From Rhodococcus globerulus NBRC 14531 (GTDB taxonomy: Bacteria > Actinomycetota > Actinomycetes > Mycobacteriales > Mycobacteriaceae): 64,000 nucleotides of DNA. The stretch lies in contig NZ_BCWX01000002.1 of assembly GCF_001894805.1 (NCBI RefSeq), positions 620,001 through 684,000 on the forward strand. The letters are read 5' to 3'. Each line of letters opens with the position of its first letter. The first letter of the stretch is position 1. Below are positions 8,114 to 20,303 of this stretch, piece after piece. The notes beneath the pieces are model-generated. The model made no database searches and was not told the origin of the DNA. It saw only the letters and a list, made by a program, of their open reading frames with translations. The position numbers were made by a program, and so were the translations under genes.

Positions 8114-9787
8114 ATGACCGAACAGATCGATATCGCGAGTGTGCATGGAACACCGGTTGTTCCCGGAGTCGCTTACGGCCCGGCAATCTGGCCTTCCCGG
8201 CGCCCCGAGTTGATCGCAGAAGCCCCACCGCTGGACGAGTCGGTTCGGGCAGCCGCCCAGGACGATTTCATCGCCGCGGCCAAGACGGTGGAAGGGCGAC
8301 TGCTTGCCAGGGCGGCCTCTGCGACCGGCGCTGCCGCTGAGGTGCTCACCGCCAATGCGGCTATGGCAGCTGACCGGGGCTGGATCGGAATAGCGCAAAA
8401 ATCTATCGCTGCCGGGGTGCCTCCGGTTCAGGCCACCATCGCAGCGACCGAACAGTTCGTGACGATGTTCACGAAACTCGGCGGGGTGATGGCAGAGCGT
8501 GTGACGGACCTCAAGGACATTCGCGATCGGGTGATCGCCGAGCTGTCCGGACTGCCGGAACCCGGAATTCCCGCCCCCGAGACGCCGTCCGTTCTGTGCG
8601 CCGACGATCTTGCGCCGGCTGACACGGCTGGTCTCGACGCGACCAAGATCATCGGGCTCGTCACGGTTCTTGGTGGTCCCACCAGCCACACCGCGATCAT
8701 CGCGCGCCAACTGGGGATTCCGTGCATCGTCGCCGTCAAGGATCTCGAGACGGTGCAAGCCGGTACTCCCGTACTGATCGACGGGACCACCGGAGAGGTG
8801 ATCAGCAATCCCGATGCAGACAAGGCAAAGGCGCTGGTCGAGCAGTCCAGACTCGAGCGTGAGCGGGTCAGCACCTGGGTGGGTCCAGGGCGCACAGCCG
8901 ACGGCCGGCCCGTCGACGTACTGGCCAATGTCCAGGACGGCGCGGGTGCCCGGGCGGCAGCGCTCACTGCTGCCGACGGTATCGGACTGTTTCGGACCGA
9001 ACTGTGTTTCCTCGGGCGTGAGACGGAGCCGACGGTCGACGAGCAGGCCGCAATCTACACCGAAGTTCTGGAAGCGTTTGCGGGCAAGAAGATCATCGTC
9101 CGCACCCTCGATGCCGGGTCGGACAAGCCATTGAAGTTCGCCAATCATCAGGAGGAGGCGAATCCCGCTCTCGGTGTTCGAGGCGTCCGAATTGCCTGGC
9201 AGGACATGGGAATTCTCGATCGGCAACTCGACGCGATCGCCGCTGCAGCAGCTCGTACGGGCTCGTCGCCGTGGGTCATGGCGCCGATGATCGCGACCCC
9301 GGCGGAAGCTAAACGCTTTGCCGAGGCCGTCCGAGTCCGTGGCCTCGTTCCCGGCGTCATGGTCGAGGTCCCGGCTGCGGCTTTGCTTGCTGATCAGATC
9401 CTCGAGCACGTCGAGTTTCTCTCCATCGGCACCAACGACTTGGCTCAGTACACGATGGCCGCCGATCGGATGTCGTCCGAACTCGCGGAGCTCACCGATC
9501 CGTGGCAACCGGCGGTGCTCGCATTGGTTGCTCGTACCGCGCAGGCCGGTCAGGCAGTCGGCAAGCGCGTCGGTGTGTGCGGAGAGGCGGCGGCGGACCC
9601 GTTGTTGGCGTGCGTTCTTGCCGGACTCGGTGTTTCGTCACTCTCGTGTGCTGCCGCGTCCGTTGCGGGCGTCGGCGCCAAGGTCGGTTCCGTCACCATG
9701 GAGCAGTGTGTCGCTGCGGCTGCCGCAGTACTTGCCACTGGCGATCCGGCGTCGGCACGAAAGGCTGCTGCACTCGCCCTGAGTTGA
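8114..9787 (+). CDS. ptsI: PTS Enzyme I
   Basis: Enzyme I takes phosphate from phosphoenolpyruvate and passes it to HPr. The phosphohistidine is His192 in GGPTSHTAIIARQLGIPCIV. The PEP-binding barrel shows GLFRTELCFLGR, SIGTNDLAQYTMAADR and the catalytic cysteine in GVCGEAAADP. I choose ATG 8114 (MTEQIDIASVHG), preceded by AGGAGG at 8104-8109, giving 557 residues; the open frame reaches back to 8063. It is divergent from fruR-fruK-fruA-ptsH. Confidence 0.95.
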   Translation: MTEQIDIASVHGTPVVPGVAYGPAIWPSRRPELIAEAPPLDESVRAAAQDDFIAAAKTVEGRLLARAASATGAAAEVLTANAAMAADRGWIGIAQKSIAAGVPPVQATIAATEQFVTMFTKLGGVMAERVTDLKDIRDRVIAELSGLPEPGIPAPETPSVLCADDLAPADTAGLDATKIIGLVTVLGGPTSHTAIIARQLGIPCIVAVKDLETVQAGTPVLIDGTTGEVISNPDADKAKALVEQSRLERERVSTWVGPGRTADGRPVDVLANVQDGAGARAAALTAADGIGLFRTELCFLGRETEPTVDEQAAIYTEVLEAFAGKKIIVRTLDAGSDKPLKFANHQEEANPALGVRGVRIAWQDMGILDRQLDAIAAAAARTGSSPWVMAPMIATPAEAKRFAEAVRVRGLVPGVMVEVPAAALLADQILEHVEFLSIGTNDLAQYTMAADRMSSELAELTDPWQPAVLALVARTAQAGQAVGKRVGVCGEAAADPLLACVLAGLGVSSLSCAAASVAGVGAKVGSVTMEQCVAAAAAVLATGDPASARKAAALALS

Positions 9788-9832
9788 ACCGAATGAGGTC
9801 GCAGTACCAGCACTGACCTAGTATTTCGGGCT

Positions 9833-11131
9833 GTGACTAAACGAGAAACGACGACCGGGGCCAGCGGAATCGGTTGGACTGTCCACGGTGACGGTAAACG
9901 AATTGCCGACGGCGCCGTGGTGCGCCCGGACGAACGGCTCAGTTGGCCCCGAACCGTCGGCATCGGGATGCAGCATGTCATCGCGATGTTCGGTGCGACA
10001 CTGCTCGTGCCGACGATTACCGGCTTTCCGGTCACGACCACTTTGCTGTTCTCGGGTATCGGTACCGCGCTGTTCTTGATCATCACCAAGGGACGGATTC
10101 CGAGTTACCTCGGTTCGTCGTTTGCGTTCATCGCGCCGCTGACCGCGTCGGCTGGGTCCGGCCCGGCCGCGCAGCTCGGTGCGGTCATGGCGGTCGGTAT
10201 CGTGCTGATGCTCATCGGTGTAGCCGTGCGCGTGATCGGCGGACGGGTGATCGACGCGGTCATGCCCCCTGTGGTGACCGGTGCTGTCGTGGCGTTGATC
10301 GGTCTGAACCTGGCGCCGACCGCAGCCGCGTCGTATCAGTCGCAGCCCCTGATCGCGACAGTGACGTTGTTCTCGATTCTTCTGGTCACCGTGGTCGGAC
10401 CGGGCTTGCTCGGCCGGCTCGGAATCCTGGTCGGCGTCGTGATCGGCTGGGTTTTTGCCGCAATCTACGGCGGCCTCGACAGCGAGCGTGTTACTGCACT
10501 GCGCGAGGCCGATTGGTTCGGTGTCCCGAGCCTGCACGGCCCGTCGTTCGACTGGTCGGTCATCGTATTGGCGCTGCCTGTCGTGATCGTTCTGGTGGCC
10601 GAGAACGTCGGACACGTCAAGGCTGTGTCGGCGATGACCGGAAAGTCGTTGGACGACCTGGCCGGAAACGCACTCTTTGCCGACGGCCTCGCAACTACGT
10701 TGGCCGGCGCGGGCGGAGGATCGGGTACTACGACGTATGCCGAGAACATCGGCGTGATGGCGGCTACCCGCGTCTACTCGACTGCGGCGTACTGGGTCGC
10801 GGCGGCCACGGCGGTCGTCCTGGCTTTCTCGCCCAAGTTCGGCGCGCTGGTGTTCACGGTTCCCAACGGCGTCATCGGTGGCGCGACCATGGTGCTGTAC
10901 GGCCTCATCGGCATTCTCGGTGTTCGGATCTGGATGGAAGCGAAGGTCGATTTCACCGATCCGGTGAATCTCACCGTGGCCGCTGCCGCACTGGTCGCCG
11001 GTATCGGCAACCTGACACTCACCATCGGCTCGGTGGAACTCGGCGGCATCGCCTGGGGCTCGATCGGCATCCTCGTCGCCTACCCTGTCATGCGCTATCT
11101 AGCTAAATTCCGTACTTCGAGTAACAGGTAA
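9833..11131 (+). CDS. uraA: Uracil/xanthine permease, NCS2 family
   Basis: This is a nucleobase:proton symporter of the inner membrane, 432 residues with about 14 hydrophobic segments. The UraA-type motif GIGMQHVIAMFGATLLVP lies near residue 43, and the NAT signature region GSGTTTYAENIGVMAATRVYS near 295. The start is GTG 9833. Uracil is the likeliest substrate given the closeness to UraA, but xanthine or related bases cannot be excluded. It stands alone; no pyrimidine genes are adjacent. Confidence 0.85.
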   Translation: MTKRETTTGASGIGWTVHGDGKRIADGAVVRPDERLSWPRTVGIGMQHVIAMFGATLLVPTITGFPVTTTLLFSGIGTALFLIITKGRIPSYLGSSFAFIAPLTASAGSGPAAQLGAVMAVGIVLMLIGVAVRVIGGRVIDAVMPPVVTGAVVALIGLNLAPTAAASYQSQPLIATVTLFSILLVTVVGPGLLGRLGILVGVVIGWVFAAIYGGLDSERVTALREADWFGVPSLHGPSFDWSVIVLALPVVIVLVAENVGHVKAVSAMTGKSLDDLAGNALFADGLATTLAGAGGGSGTTTYAENIGVMAATRVYSTAAYWVAAATAVVLAFSPKFGALVFTVPNGVIGGATMVLYGLIGILGVRIWMEAKVDFTDPVNLTVAAAALVAGIGNLTLTIGSVELGGIAWGSIGILVAYPVMRYLAKFRTSSNR

Positions 11132-11265
11132 CCGGTACAGTCACGAATCGTGATCGTTCGAGTCATCGACGCGTGCTCGCAGGAGTTCTACCGTCAGAAC
11201 GACAGTCAGGTGGGACGAGTGGACATCCGTTCGCCCCGTGATGCATCGAAGCAGTAGGAGCTGGC

Positions 11266-12408
11266 GTGGAACGTACCCTGTTCGAACCGGAGCATGACCT
11301 TTTCCGGGAGTCCTTCCAGAAGTTCTTGGCACAGCATGTTGCACCCTTCCACGATCAGTGGGAGGAGCAGAACATCGTCGATCGTGGCGTGTGGGTCGAA
11401 GCCGGAAAGCAGGGCTTTCTGGGAATGGCCGTTCCCGAGGAATTCGGTGGCGGCGGTGTAAAGGACTTCCGCTACAACGCGATCATCACCGAGGAAGCCA
11501 CCAAGGGTGGGTACAGCGGGCTCGGCTTCACCCTTCACAACGACGTTGTGGCGCCGTACCTACTCGATCTGTGCAACGACGAACAGAAGCAGCGCTGGCT
11601 ACCGGGATTTGCATCGGGCGAGCTGATCTCCGCGATCGCGATGACCGAACCCGGCACGGGCAGTGACCTGCAGGGCATCAAGACCAAGGCAGTTCGCGAC
11701 GGTGACCACTGGATCCTCAACGGGTCCAAGACGTTTATCACCAACGGCATCAACGCCGATCTCGTCATCGTGGTGGCATGTACCGATCCAGACAAGGGCG
11801 CACAAGGCTTCAGCCTCTTTGTGGTCGAGCGCGACATGCCGGGCTTCGATCGCGGACGCAACCTCGACAAGATCGGCATGAAGGCACAGGACACCGCCGA
11901 ACTCAGCTTCACCGACGTTCGGGTTCCCGCTGCCAACTTGCTCGGTGAAGAGGGAATGGGCTTCCTCTACCTGATGAAGAACCTTCCGCAAGAACGTCTT
12001 TCCATCGCAGTGGTAGCTGCCGCGGCCATGGAATCCGTTCTCGAGAAGACCATCCAGTACTGCCGAGACCGCAAGGCATTCGGCAAGTCGATCGGCAGCT
12101 TCCAGAACACCCGATTCGTGCTGGCCGAATTGGCGACGGAGACCACCGCCGTCCGTGTTCTCGTCGACAAGTTCATCGAGCAGCTCAACGCCGAGAAACT
12201 GACGGTTCAGGAAGCCGCAATGGCCAAGTGGTGGACCACCGAGGCCCAGGTCAAGCTGATCGACCGTTGCCTCCAGCTTCACGGCGGCTACGGATACATG
12301 AAGGAATACCCGGTTGCCAAGGCGTACATGGATTCCCGCGTGCAGACCATTTACGGCGGCACGACTGAAATCATGAAGGAAATCATCGGACGGTCCCTGA
12401 ACCTCTGA
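11266..12408 (+). CDS. Acyl-CoA dehydrogenase
   Basis: This FAD enzyme introduces the alpha-beta double bond of acyl-CoA in beta-oxidation. The family signatures AMTEPGTGSDLQGIKTKA and RLSIAVVAAAAMESVLEKT...RKAFGKSIGSFQNTRF are present, with the C-terminal LQLHGGYGYMKEYPV...YGGTTEIMKEIIGR. The catalytic glutamate is probably in the YGGTTEIMKE region, as in medium-chain enzymes. The start is GTG 11266 and the protein has 380 residues. Chain length preference cannot be read from sequence. A perfect hairpin terminator follows. Confidence 0.9.
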   Translation: MERTLFEPEHDLFRESFQKFLAQHVAPFHDQWEEQNIVDRGVWVEAGKQGFLGMAVPEEFGGGGVKDFRYNAIITEEATKGGYSGLGFTLHNDVVAPYLLDLCNDEQKQRWLPGFASGELISAIAMTEPGTGSDLQGIKTKAVRDGDHWILNGSKTFITNGINADLVIVVACTDPDKGAQGFSLFVVERDMPGFDRGRNLDKIGMKAQDTAELSFTDVRVPAANLLGEEGMGFLYLMKNLPQERLSIAVVAAAAMESVLEKTIQYCRDRKAFGKSIGSFQNTRFVLAELATETTAVRVLVDKFIEQLNAEKLTVQEAAMAKWWTTEAQVKLIDRCLQLHGGYGYMKEYPVAKAYMDSRVQTIYGGTTEIMKEIIGRSLNL

Positions 12409-12420
12409 TCGAAGCAGCGA

Positions 12421-12456
12421 CAACTATGGCCCCGGCATCAGCCGGGGCCATAGTTG
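12421..12456. terminator. Bidirectional intrinsic terminator
   Basis: A perfect 16-bp stem (12421-12436 with 12441-12456) around a four-base loop is followed by GTTTTTG on the plus strand. It separates the convergent acyl-CoA dehydrogenase and lexA genes and can serve both. Confidence 0.9.
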
Positions 12457-12474
12457 GTTTTTGATCTGTACGCG

Positions 12475-13200
12475 TCAGATCTTGCGCATCACGGTGACTA
12501 CCTTGCCGAGAATGACGGCGTTGTTACCGGAGATGGGTTCGAACAGGGGATTGTGCGGCATCAGCCACACGTCCTTCTTGACCCGCTTGAATGTCTTGAC
12601 CGTCGCCTCGCCGTCGATCATCGCAGCAACGATGTCGCCGTTCTCGGCGACATTCTGCTGACGCACGACTACCCAGTCACCGTCGCAGATCGCAGCTTCG
12701 ACCATGGATTCACCGACAACCTTGAGCATGAACAGCGATCCCTGCCCGACCAATTCGCGGGGGAGCGGGAACACGTCTTCGACGGCTTCTTCCGCAAGAA
12801 TCGGCCCGCCGGCAGCGATGCGACCGAGGACCGGCACAAATGCAGGCTCAGGAAGCGGATCGCCCGCGGCGCTACGAATCTCCGACGCATGCCTCGTCAC
12901 CGAAGCGATAGCGGTGTCGGCGGCAACCTCGTCCAGTCCTCGGACATCCACCGCTCGAGGGCGATTGGGGTCGCGGCGAATGAAGCCCTTGCGCTCGAGT
13001 GTGCGGAGTTGATGCGCGACCGACGACGTCGACGTCAGTCCCACCGCATCGCCGATCTCCCGGATGCTGGGCGGGTATCCACGCTCGCTCACCGAATCCC
13101 GGATCACTTCGAGAACGCGGCGCTGCCGCTGGGTGAGAGCTTCGGCTGACGTCGCGGCAACGCCTGCCGTTGCGGCACTTGTGGAGCGATCGTCCTTCAT
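12475..13200 (-). CDS. lexA: SOS repressor LexA
   Basis: LexA represses DNA-damage genes and cleaves itself when RecA filaments form. A winged helix domain (residues about 22-90, [23 protein letters not shown]) precedes the S24 peptidase domain. The cleavage site is Ala130-Gly131 in GRIAAGGP, the nucleophile Ser165 in VGESMVE and the general-base lysine Lys202 in TVKTFKR. The 241 residues are normal. The long 381-base gap to the divergent ChiZ-like gene contains two SOS boxes next to that gene, which LexA probably uses to control it and perhaps itself. Confidence 0.97.
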   Translation of the reverse strand: MKDDRSTSAATAGVAATSAEALTQRQRRVLEVIRDSVSERGYPPSIREIGDAVGLTSTSSVAHQLRTLERKGFIRRDPNRPRAVDVRGLDEVAADTAIASVTRHASEIRSAAGDPLPEPAFVPVLGRIAAGGPILAEEAVEDVFPLPRELVGQGSLFMLKVVGESMVEAAICDGDWVVVRQQNVAENGDIVAAMIDGEATVKTFKRVKKDVWLMPHNPLFEPISGNNAVILGKVVTVMRKI

Positions 13201-13220
13201 GGCGTTGAGCCTTCCGTGTT

Positions 13221-13337
13221 TGCGGTGATTGCTTGTCTGCGGTGATTGCTTGTGGACGAGCGGTGGATATCAGGATTATCGGAGGTGCTGTGACTTATTC
13301 GGTCGAACTTTGTTGTCTCGGTCGAGCTTTGTTGTCG
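13221..13337. repeat. Two degenerate tandem repeats in the lexA leader region
   Basis: The 381-base stretch between lexA and the ChiZ-like gene holds no convincing gene. It contains a 17-bp tandem repeat (13221-13237 and 13238-13254, 16/17 matching, core GCGGTGATTGCTTGT) and a separate 19-bp tandem repeat (13300-13318 and 13319-13337, 17/19 matching, core CTTTGTTGTC). Both lie on the lexA side, in what is probably its 5' untranslated region. Confidence 0.8.
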
Positions 13338-13502
13338 GTGGTGCGTGGTTCTCTGTGCGTACATGTCGCCCCGGGAGTCCCAGTTCGGAATTCCCATTGT
13401 GTGACCTGACACGAATCTAGTCGCATTTGCTCGCGGTTTCAAACATCTGTTCGACCTGTGTCGCTCGAATAGAAGACTTTGTCAGTCAGACGTGGTAGAA
13501 AT

Positions 13503-13534
13503 TCGAACATGCGTTCCATCGAACGCAGGTTCGA
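13503..13534. promoter_or_regulatory. Two adjacent SOS (LexA) boxes
   Basis: TCGAACGCAGGTTCGA at 13519-13534 is a perfect match to the mycobacterial SOS consensus TCGAAC-N4-GTTCGA. Directly abutting it, TCGAACATGCGTTCCA at 13503-13518 differs by one base. Further half-sites (TCGAAC 13531-13536, GTTCGA 13546-13551) overlap and follow. The pair is about 50-80 bases upstream of the ChiZ-like start and therefore probably covers its promoter. Confidence 0.88.
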
Positions 13535-13581
13535 ACCGCAAACGAGTTCGAATGAGCCGGTGTAGATCCGCGGAGGTCAAG

Positions 13582-14205
13582 ATGGGCAACGCAGCACTGA
13601 AGTACGACGCAGCTTTCGAGTACGACCCAGCTTCTGATCAGGCTCTTCCGGATCCTCGGGTGGCGCCGAAGTACCACGCGTCGTTCTACGATGCCGCGCC
13701 ATACGACGAGGCCGTCGGGGCGATGGCTTACCGCGTCCGCCGCGAGACGCCGGAATTCCGCGGACGTCGTGACTCCGTTCGTGAGCCGGTTGGTGATCGC
13801 CGATTCGATCGAGATTCGGATTCTTCACGGCCACATAGCGGAAACTTCGAACACCGCAATCGAGTGGGAGTGTCGCGGGCGCCTCATATTGTCCATGTCG
13901 ATCGTGTCGGTTCCGACGGGGTTGGTTGGCGGAGCATGGCCACGGGAGTGCTGTTGACGGCCGTGGCGGTGCTCGGTTTGGTAGGGCTCGCGGCTGTGTC
14001 CACAAGTGGTGCTTCGGATCCGGTCGGTGCTACCTCCGTTGTGCGCGTCGCAGCGGGTGAATCGTTGAGCGACATCGCAGCCGATATTGCTCCCGGTCAA
14101 TCGGTGGGGGTCGTCATCGAGCGGATCATGGATCTCAATGCAATGAATGATTCCAGGCTGAAGGTAGGCCAGACGCTGATTGTTCCTGCCGCGCAGGGGC
14201 GTTGA
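13582..14205 (+). CDS. LysM cell-division suppressor, ChiZ/DivS-like
   Basis: The protein has 207 residues: a variable charged cytoplasmic N-terminus, one membrane helix (about 118-140, MATGVLLTAVAVLGLVGLAAV) and an external LysM peptidoglycan-binding domain (about 153-203, VRVAAGESLSDIAADI...LKVGQTLIVP). Position next to lexA and before nrdR matches M. tuberculosis chiZ (Rv2719c) and, divergent from lexA, C. glutamicum divS. Both are SOS-induced and halt septation during DNA damage. Two SOS boxes lie upstream. ATG 13582 has a GGAGG at 13572-13576, so the longer frame from 13492, which runs through the SOS boxes, is rejected. Confidence 0.85.
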   Translation: MGNAALKYDAAFEYDPASDQALPDPRVAPKYHASFYDAAPYDEAVGAMAYRVRRETPEFRGRRDSVREPVGDRRFDRDSDSSRPHSGNFEHRNRVGVSRAPHIVHVDRVGSDGVGWRSMATGVLLTAVAVLGLVGLAAVSTSGASDPVGATSVVRVAAGESLSDIAADIAPGQSVGVVIERIMDLNAMNDSRLKVGQTLIVPAAQGR

Positions 14206-14430
14206 TGTAAGCGCAGTGCAAGTCGAGGTCTCGGAGTGCGCGGGTGATCGGCACTCGATGGCCGGAGAAGGACCGAGCATGCGTTCGGGTGGTGTCGAAC
14301 GAGTAAGCTGTGAGCTTGACAGTCACACCACCTCGGGTGGTCGCGCATCTGCTCTGTGGATCCTCCGAAGATTTGCAGTTGGTGGGAATCTTCAATTGCG
14401 GCCATTCCTGGCAACGAAGAAGGAACCGCG

Positions 14431-14916
14431 ATGCATTGCCCGTTCTGCCGGCACCCTGACTCCCGAGTGGTCGACTCGCGTGAGGCGGATGAAGGTCAGG
14501 CAATTCGCCGTCGTCGTTCGTGTCCCGAATGTGGTCGTCGCTTCACGACTGTCGAGACAGCGGTGCTGTCAGTTGTCAAGCGCAGTGGTGTCACCGAGCC
14601 CTTCAGCCGCGAGAAAGTCGTGAAGGGTGTGCGCCGCGCGTGCCAGGGTCGTCATGTCGACAACGATTCGTTGAATTTATTGGCTCAGCAGGTCGAGGAT
14701 GCCGTGCGTGCTTCCGGTTCGGCCGAGATTCCGAGCAACGAAGTGGGATTGGCGATCTTGGACCCCTTACGCAACCTCGACGAGGTGGCATATCTCCGGT
14801 TTGCGTCGGTCTACAAATCCTTCAGCTCCGCAGAAGATTTCGAGCGAGAAATTACCGATATGCGTCATCGCGTGGATGCCAAGGCGTCCGGTGAAGAAGC
14901 TGTCGCCGTCGACTGA
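14431..14916 (+). CDS. nrdR: Transcriptional repressor NrdR
   Basis: NrdR senses ATP/dATP and represses ribonucleotide reductase genes. The N-terminal zinc ribbon has Cys3, Cys6, Cys31 and Cys34 ([15 protein letters not shown]), followed by an ATP-cone domain ([20 protein letters not shown]). ATG 14431 with AAGGAA upstream gives 161 residues; the track-length frame from 14356 adds a non-family extension. The 225 bases before it contain no gene, only a weak ACCACC-TCG-GGTGGT hairpin. No nrd genes are in the window. Confidence 0.95.
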   Translation: MHCPFCRHPDSRVVDSREADEGQAIRRRRSCPECGRRFTTVETAVLSVVKRSGVTEPFSREKVVKGVRRACQGRHVDNDSLNLLAQQVEDAVRASGSAEIPSNEVGLAILDPLRNLDEVAYLRFASVYKSFSSAEDFEREITDMRHRVDAKASGEEAVAVD

Positions 14917-14956
14917 GTCACGTCGAGGGATCGTCCTTAGATAACGCTCCGAGAAC

Positions 14957-14979
14957 AAATAGGGCTTTTGCCCCTATTT
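14957..14979 (+). terminator. Hairpin after nrdR
   Basis: AAATAGGGC (14957-14965) and GCCCCTATTT (14970-14979) form a stem with one bulged G around TTTT, about 40 bases after the nrdR stop. The outer bases GAGA and TCTC can extend it. Confidence 0.65.
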
Positions 14980-15079
14980 CTCGGCGACAGACGCCTACGC
15001 TCGACGAGTACGTTCAGCGGTCCGAGTCGGAATCGCAGCATTCGGGCCGAAAGTCCGCATCTGTCGTTACGGAGGCGTT

Positions 15080-15190
15080 ATGCCCTTGAACGGAATTCTC
15101 GCAGTAGTCAACAGCCTGGTCACGTTAGGTCTGGCCAACACTGTCGCAACAATTGGTGGCTCGGTCGCCAATGTGAACATTGTGCAGTGA
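15080..15190 (+). CDS. Possible 36-residue hydrophobic peptide
   Basis: ATG 15080 is preceded by GGAGG at 15071-15075. The frame reads MPLNGILAVVNSLVTLGLAN and then 16 more residues, ending in NVNIVQ before TGA 15188-15190. The sequence is uncharged except for the termini, hydrophobic and rich in V, L, A, G and N, so a single membrane-associated or amphipathic helix is possible. It sits between the nrdR hairpin and the converging end of hrpA, with no other gene explaining the ribosome site. I recognise no family. Confidence 0.5.
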   Translation: MPLNGILAVVNSLVTLGLANTVATIGGSVANVNIVQ

Positions 15191-15201
15191 ACCCCTGACG
15201 G

Positions 15202-19107
<3,906 letters not shown>

Positions 19108-19176
19108 GCTGACGGACAGCTTATCGAACGCCGGGAAATCTCACTCCCGCAGCGTGCGTTGTGACACGATCGGGCA

Positions 19177-19824
19177 GTGACGACATTTGCGACATCCACT
19201 CCGATGGCGGTACGCATTCTCCGCCTTGCGTTTGCGGTCTACGGGCTGACCGCCTTGTTATGGATCCCGCTACGCAACGCCGAGGGATTCTCCCTGGTGA
19301 ACTATCTCAGCTATTTCACTATCGAGAGCAATATCGCCGCAGCCGTCGTACTGATTGTCGGAGGGCTGCGGGATCCGCAGTCGCGCACCTGGCAGACAGT
19401 TCGAGGCGCCGTGACGCTCTACATGGTGATCACGGGCATCGTCTACGCGGTGCTGCTCTCGGATGTCGATGTGACGCTGAACGACACCTGGATCAATGTC
19501 GCCCTGCATCAAGTACTGCCGTTGGTGATGCTTGCCGACTGGGTGTTTTCGCCCTCGCGCCACCGCATCTCCGAAGGGTCGGCCTTGACGTGGCTCGCCT
19601 TTCCCGCCCTGTATGCCGTGTATTCGCTGGTTCGCGGAGCGATCGTCGACTGGTACCCGTATCCCTTCCTCGATCCGCGAGCCCACGGTTACGTAGCCCT
19701 GGTGATCGGGCTTGTTGTGCTTGCCGTGGCAATGGCGCTGATGGCGCTGGCGGTGAACGCCGTCGGCAAGCTAGGGGCGCGGTGGCGGTACGGCGACGCC
19801 GACCGGGACTCTGTCGCGATGTGA
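19177..19824 (+). CDS. Pr6Pr family membrane protein
   Basis: The 215 residues form about six membrane helices. Conserved features such as SYFTIESNI, WINVALHQVLPLVMLADWVFSP and the PYPFLDP stretch near residue 165 are typical of the Pr6Pr (FAR-17a/AIG1-like) family found across actinobacteria. No function is established for bacterial members; eukaryotic relatives include hydrolases of fatty acid esters of hydroxy fatty acids. The start is GTG 19177. Confidence 0.8.
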   Translation: MTTFATSTPMAVRILRLAFAVYGLTALLWIPLRNAEGFSLVNYLSYFTIESNIAAAVVLIVGGLRDPQSRTWQTVRGAVTLYMVITGIVYAVLLSDVDVTLNDTWINVALHQVLPLVMLADWVFSPSRHRISEGSALTWLAFPALYAVYSLVRGAIVDWYPYPFLDPRAHGYVALVIGLVVLAVAMALMALAVNAVGKLGARWRYGDADRDSVAM

Positions 19825-19842
19825 GATGTGGACCGCGGGCTG

Positions 19843-20160
19843 CTACTCCGCCGGAACTTCCTGCAGCCCGAGAGTGTTGCCGCTGGCAAGAACCTGATCG
19901 AGACGGTCGATGTTGGGGTGCTTGCCGCGGTTCGCGCGGGCATCGTCTGTGTGCTCGGCAAAAATCGCCAGCGCAGCCGTTGCGGCCTCAGGAGTGATTG
20001 CGCCGTAGACCTGGGCGAGGTGGTTGTAGACCTTGACCGAACCAGATTTGCCCGGCTTGTTCTCCACGGTGTCGATGACGGTGCCGTCGGTGTCGAGCAC
20101 GTTGATGGCGGCGAGGTGATCGATCGAGGGGAGGGCAGCAAGATTCTCGGCAAAAGTCAT
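19843..20160 (-). CDS. DUF2322 family protein
   Basis: A small soluble protein of 105 residues. The pattern FAENLAALPSIDHLAAINV, PGKSGSVKVYNHLA, AEHTDDAR and GKHPNIDRL matches DUF2322 as I remember it. Function unknown. It converges with the Pr6Pr gene and is divergent from the aminotransferase. Confidence 0.8.
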   Translation of the reverse strand: MTFAENLAALPSIDHLAAINVLDTDGTVIDTVENKPGKSGSVKVYNHLAQVYGAITPEAATAALAIFAEHTDDARANRGKHPNIDRLDQVLASGNTLGLQEVPAE

Positions 20161-20303
20161 GGTGATGAGATTACGTGCCCAGGGCGGCGATCCCCACGCA
20201 GGGCAGCATCACGCGGGAGACGATTTGTGGTGTCGATATAGTTGCTGCACATCGTGTGCACACCAGCATCGTTGGTATTCGTTTGGACTCGAAGGGGAAA
20301 AAG

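Noticed and set aside
14968-15198. 76-codon plus-strand frame after nrdR
   Set aside because: Arg/Ser-rich shadow type sequence that begins inside the terminator; the 36-codon frame has the better ribosome site.
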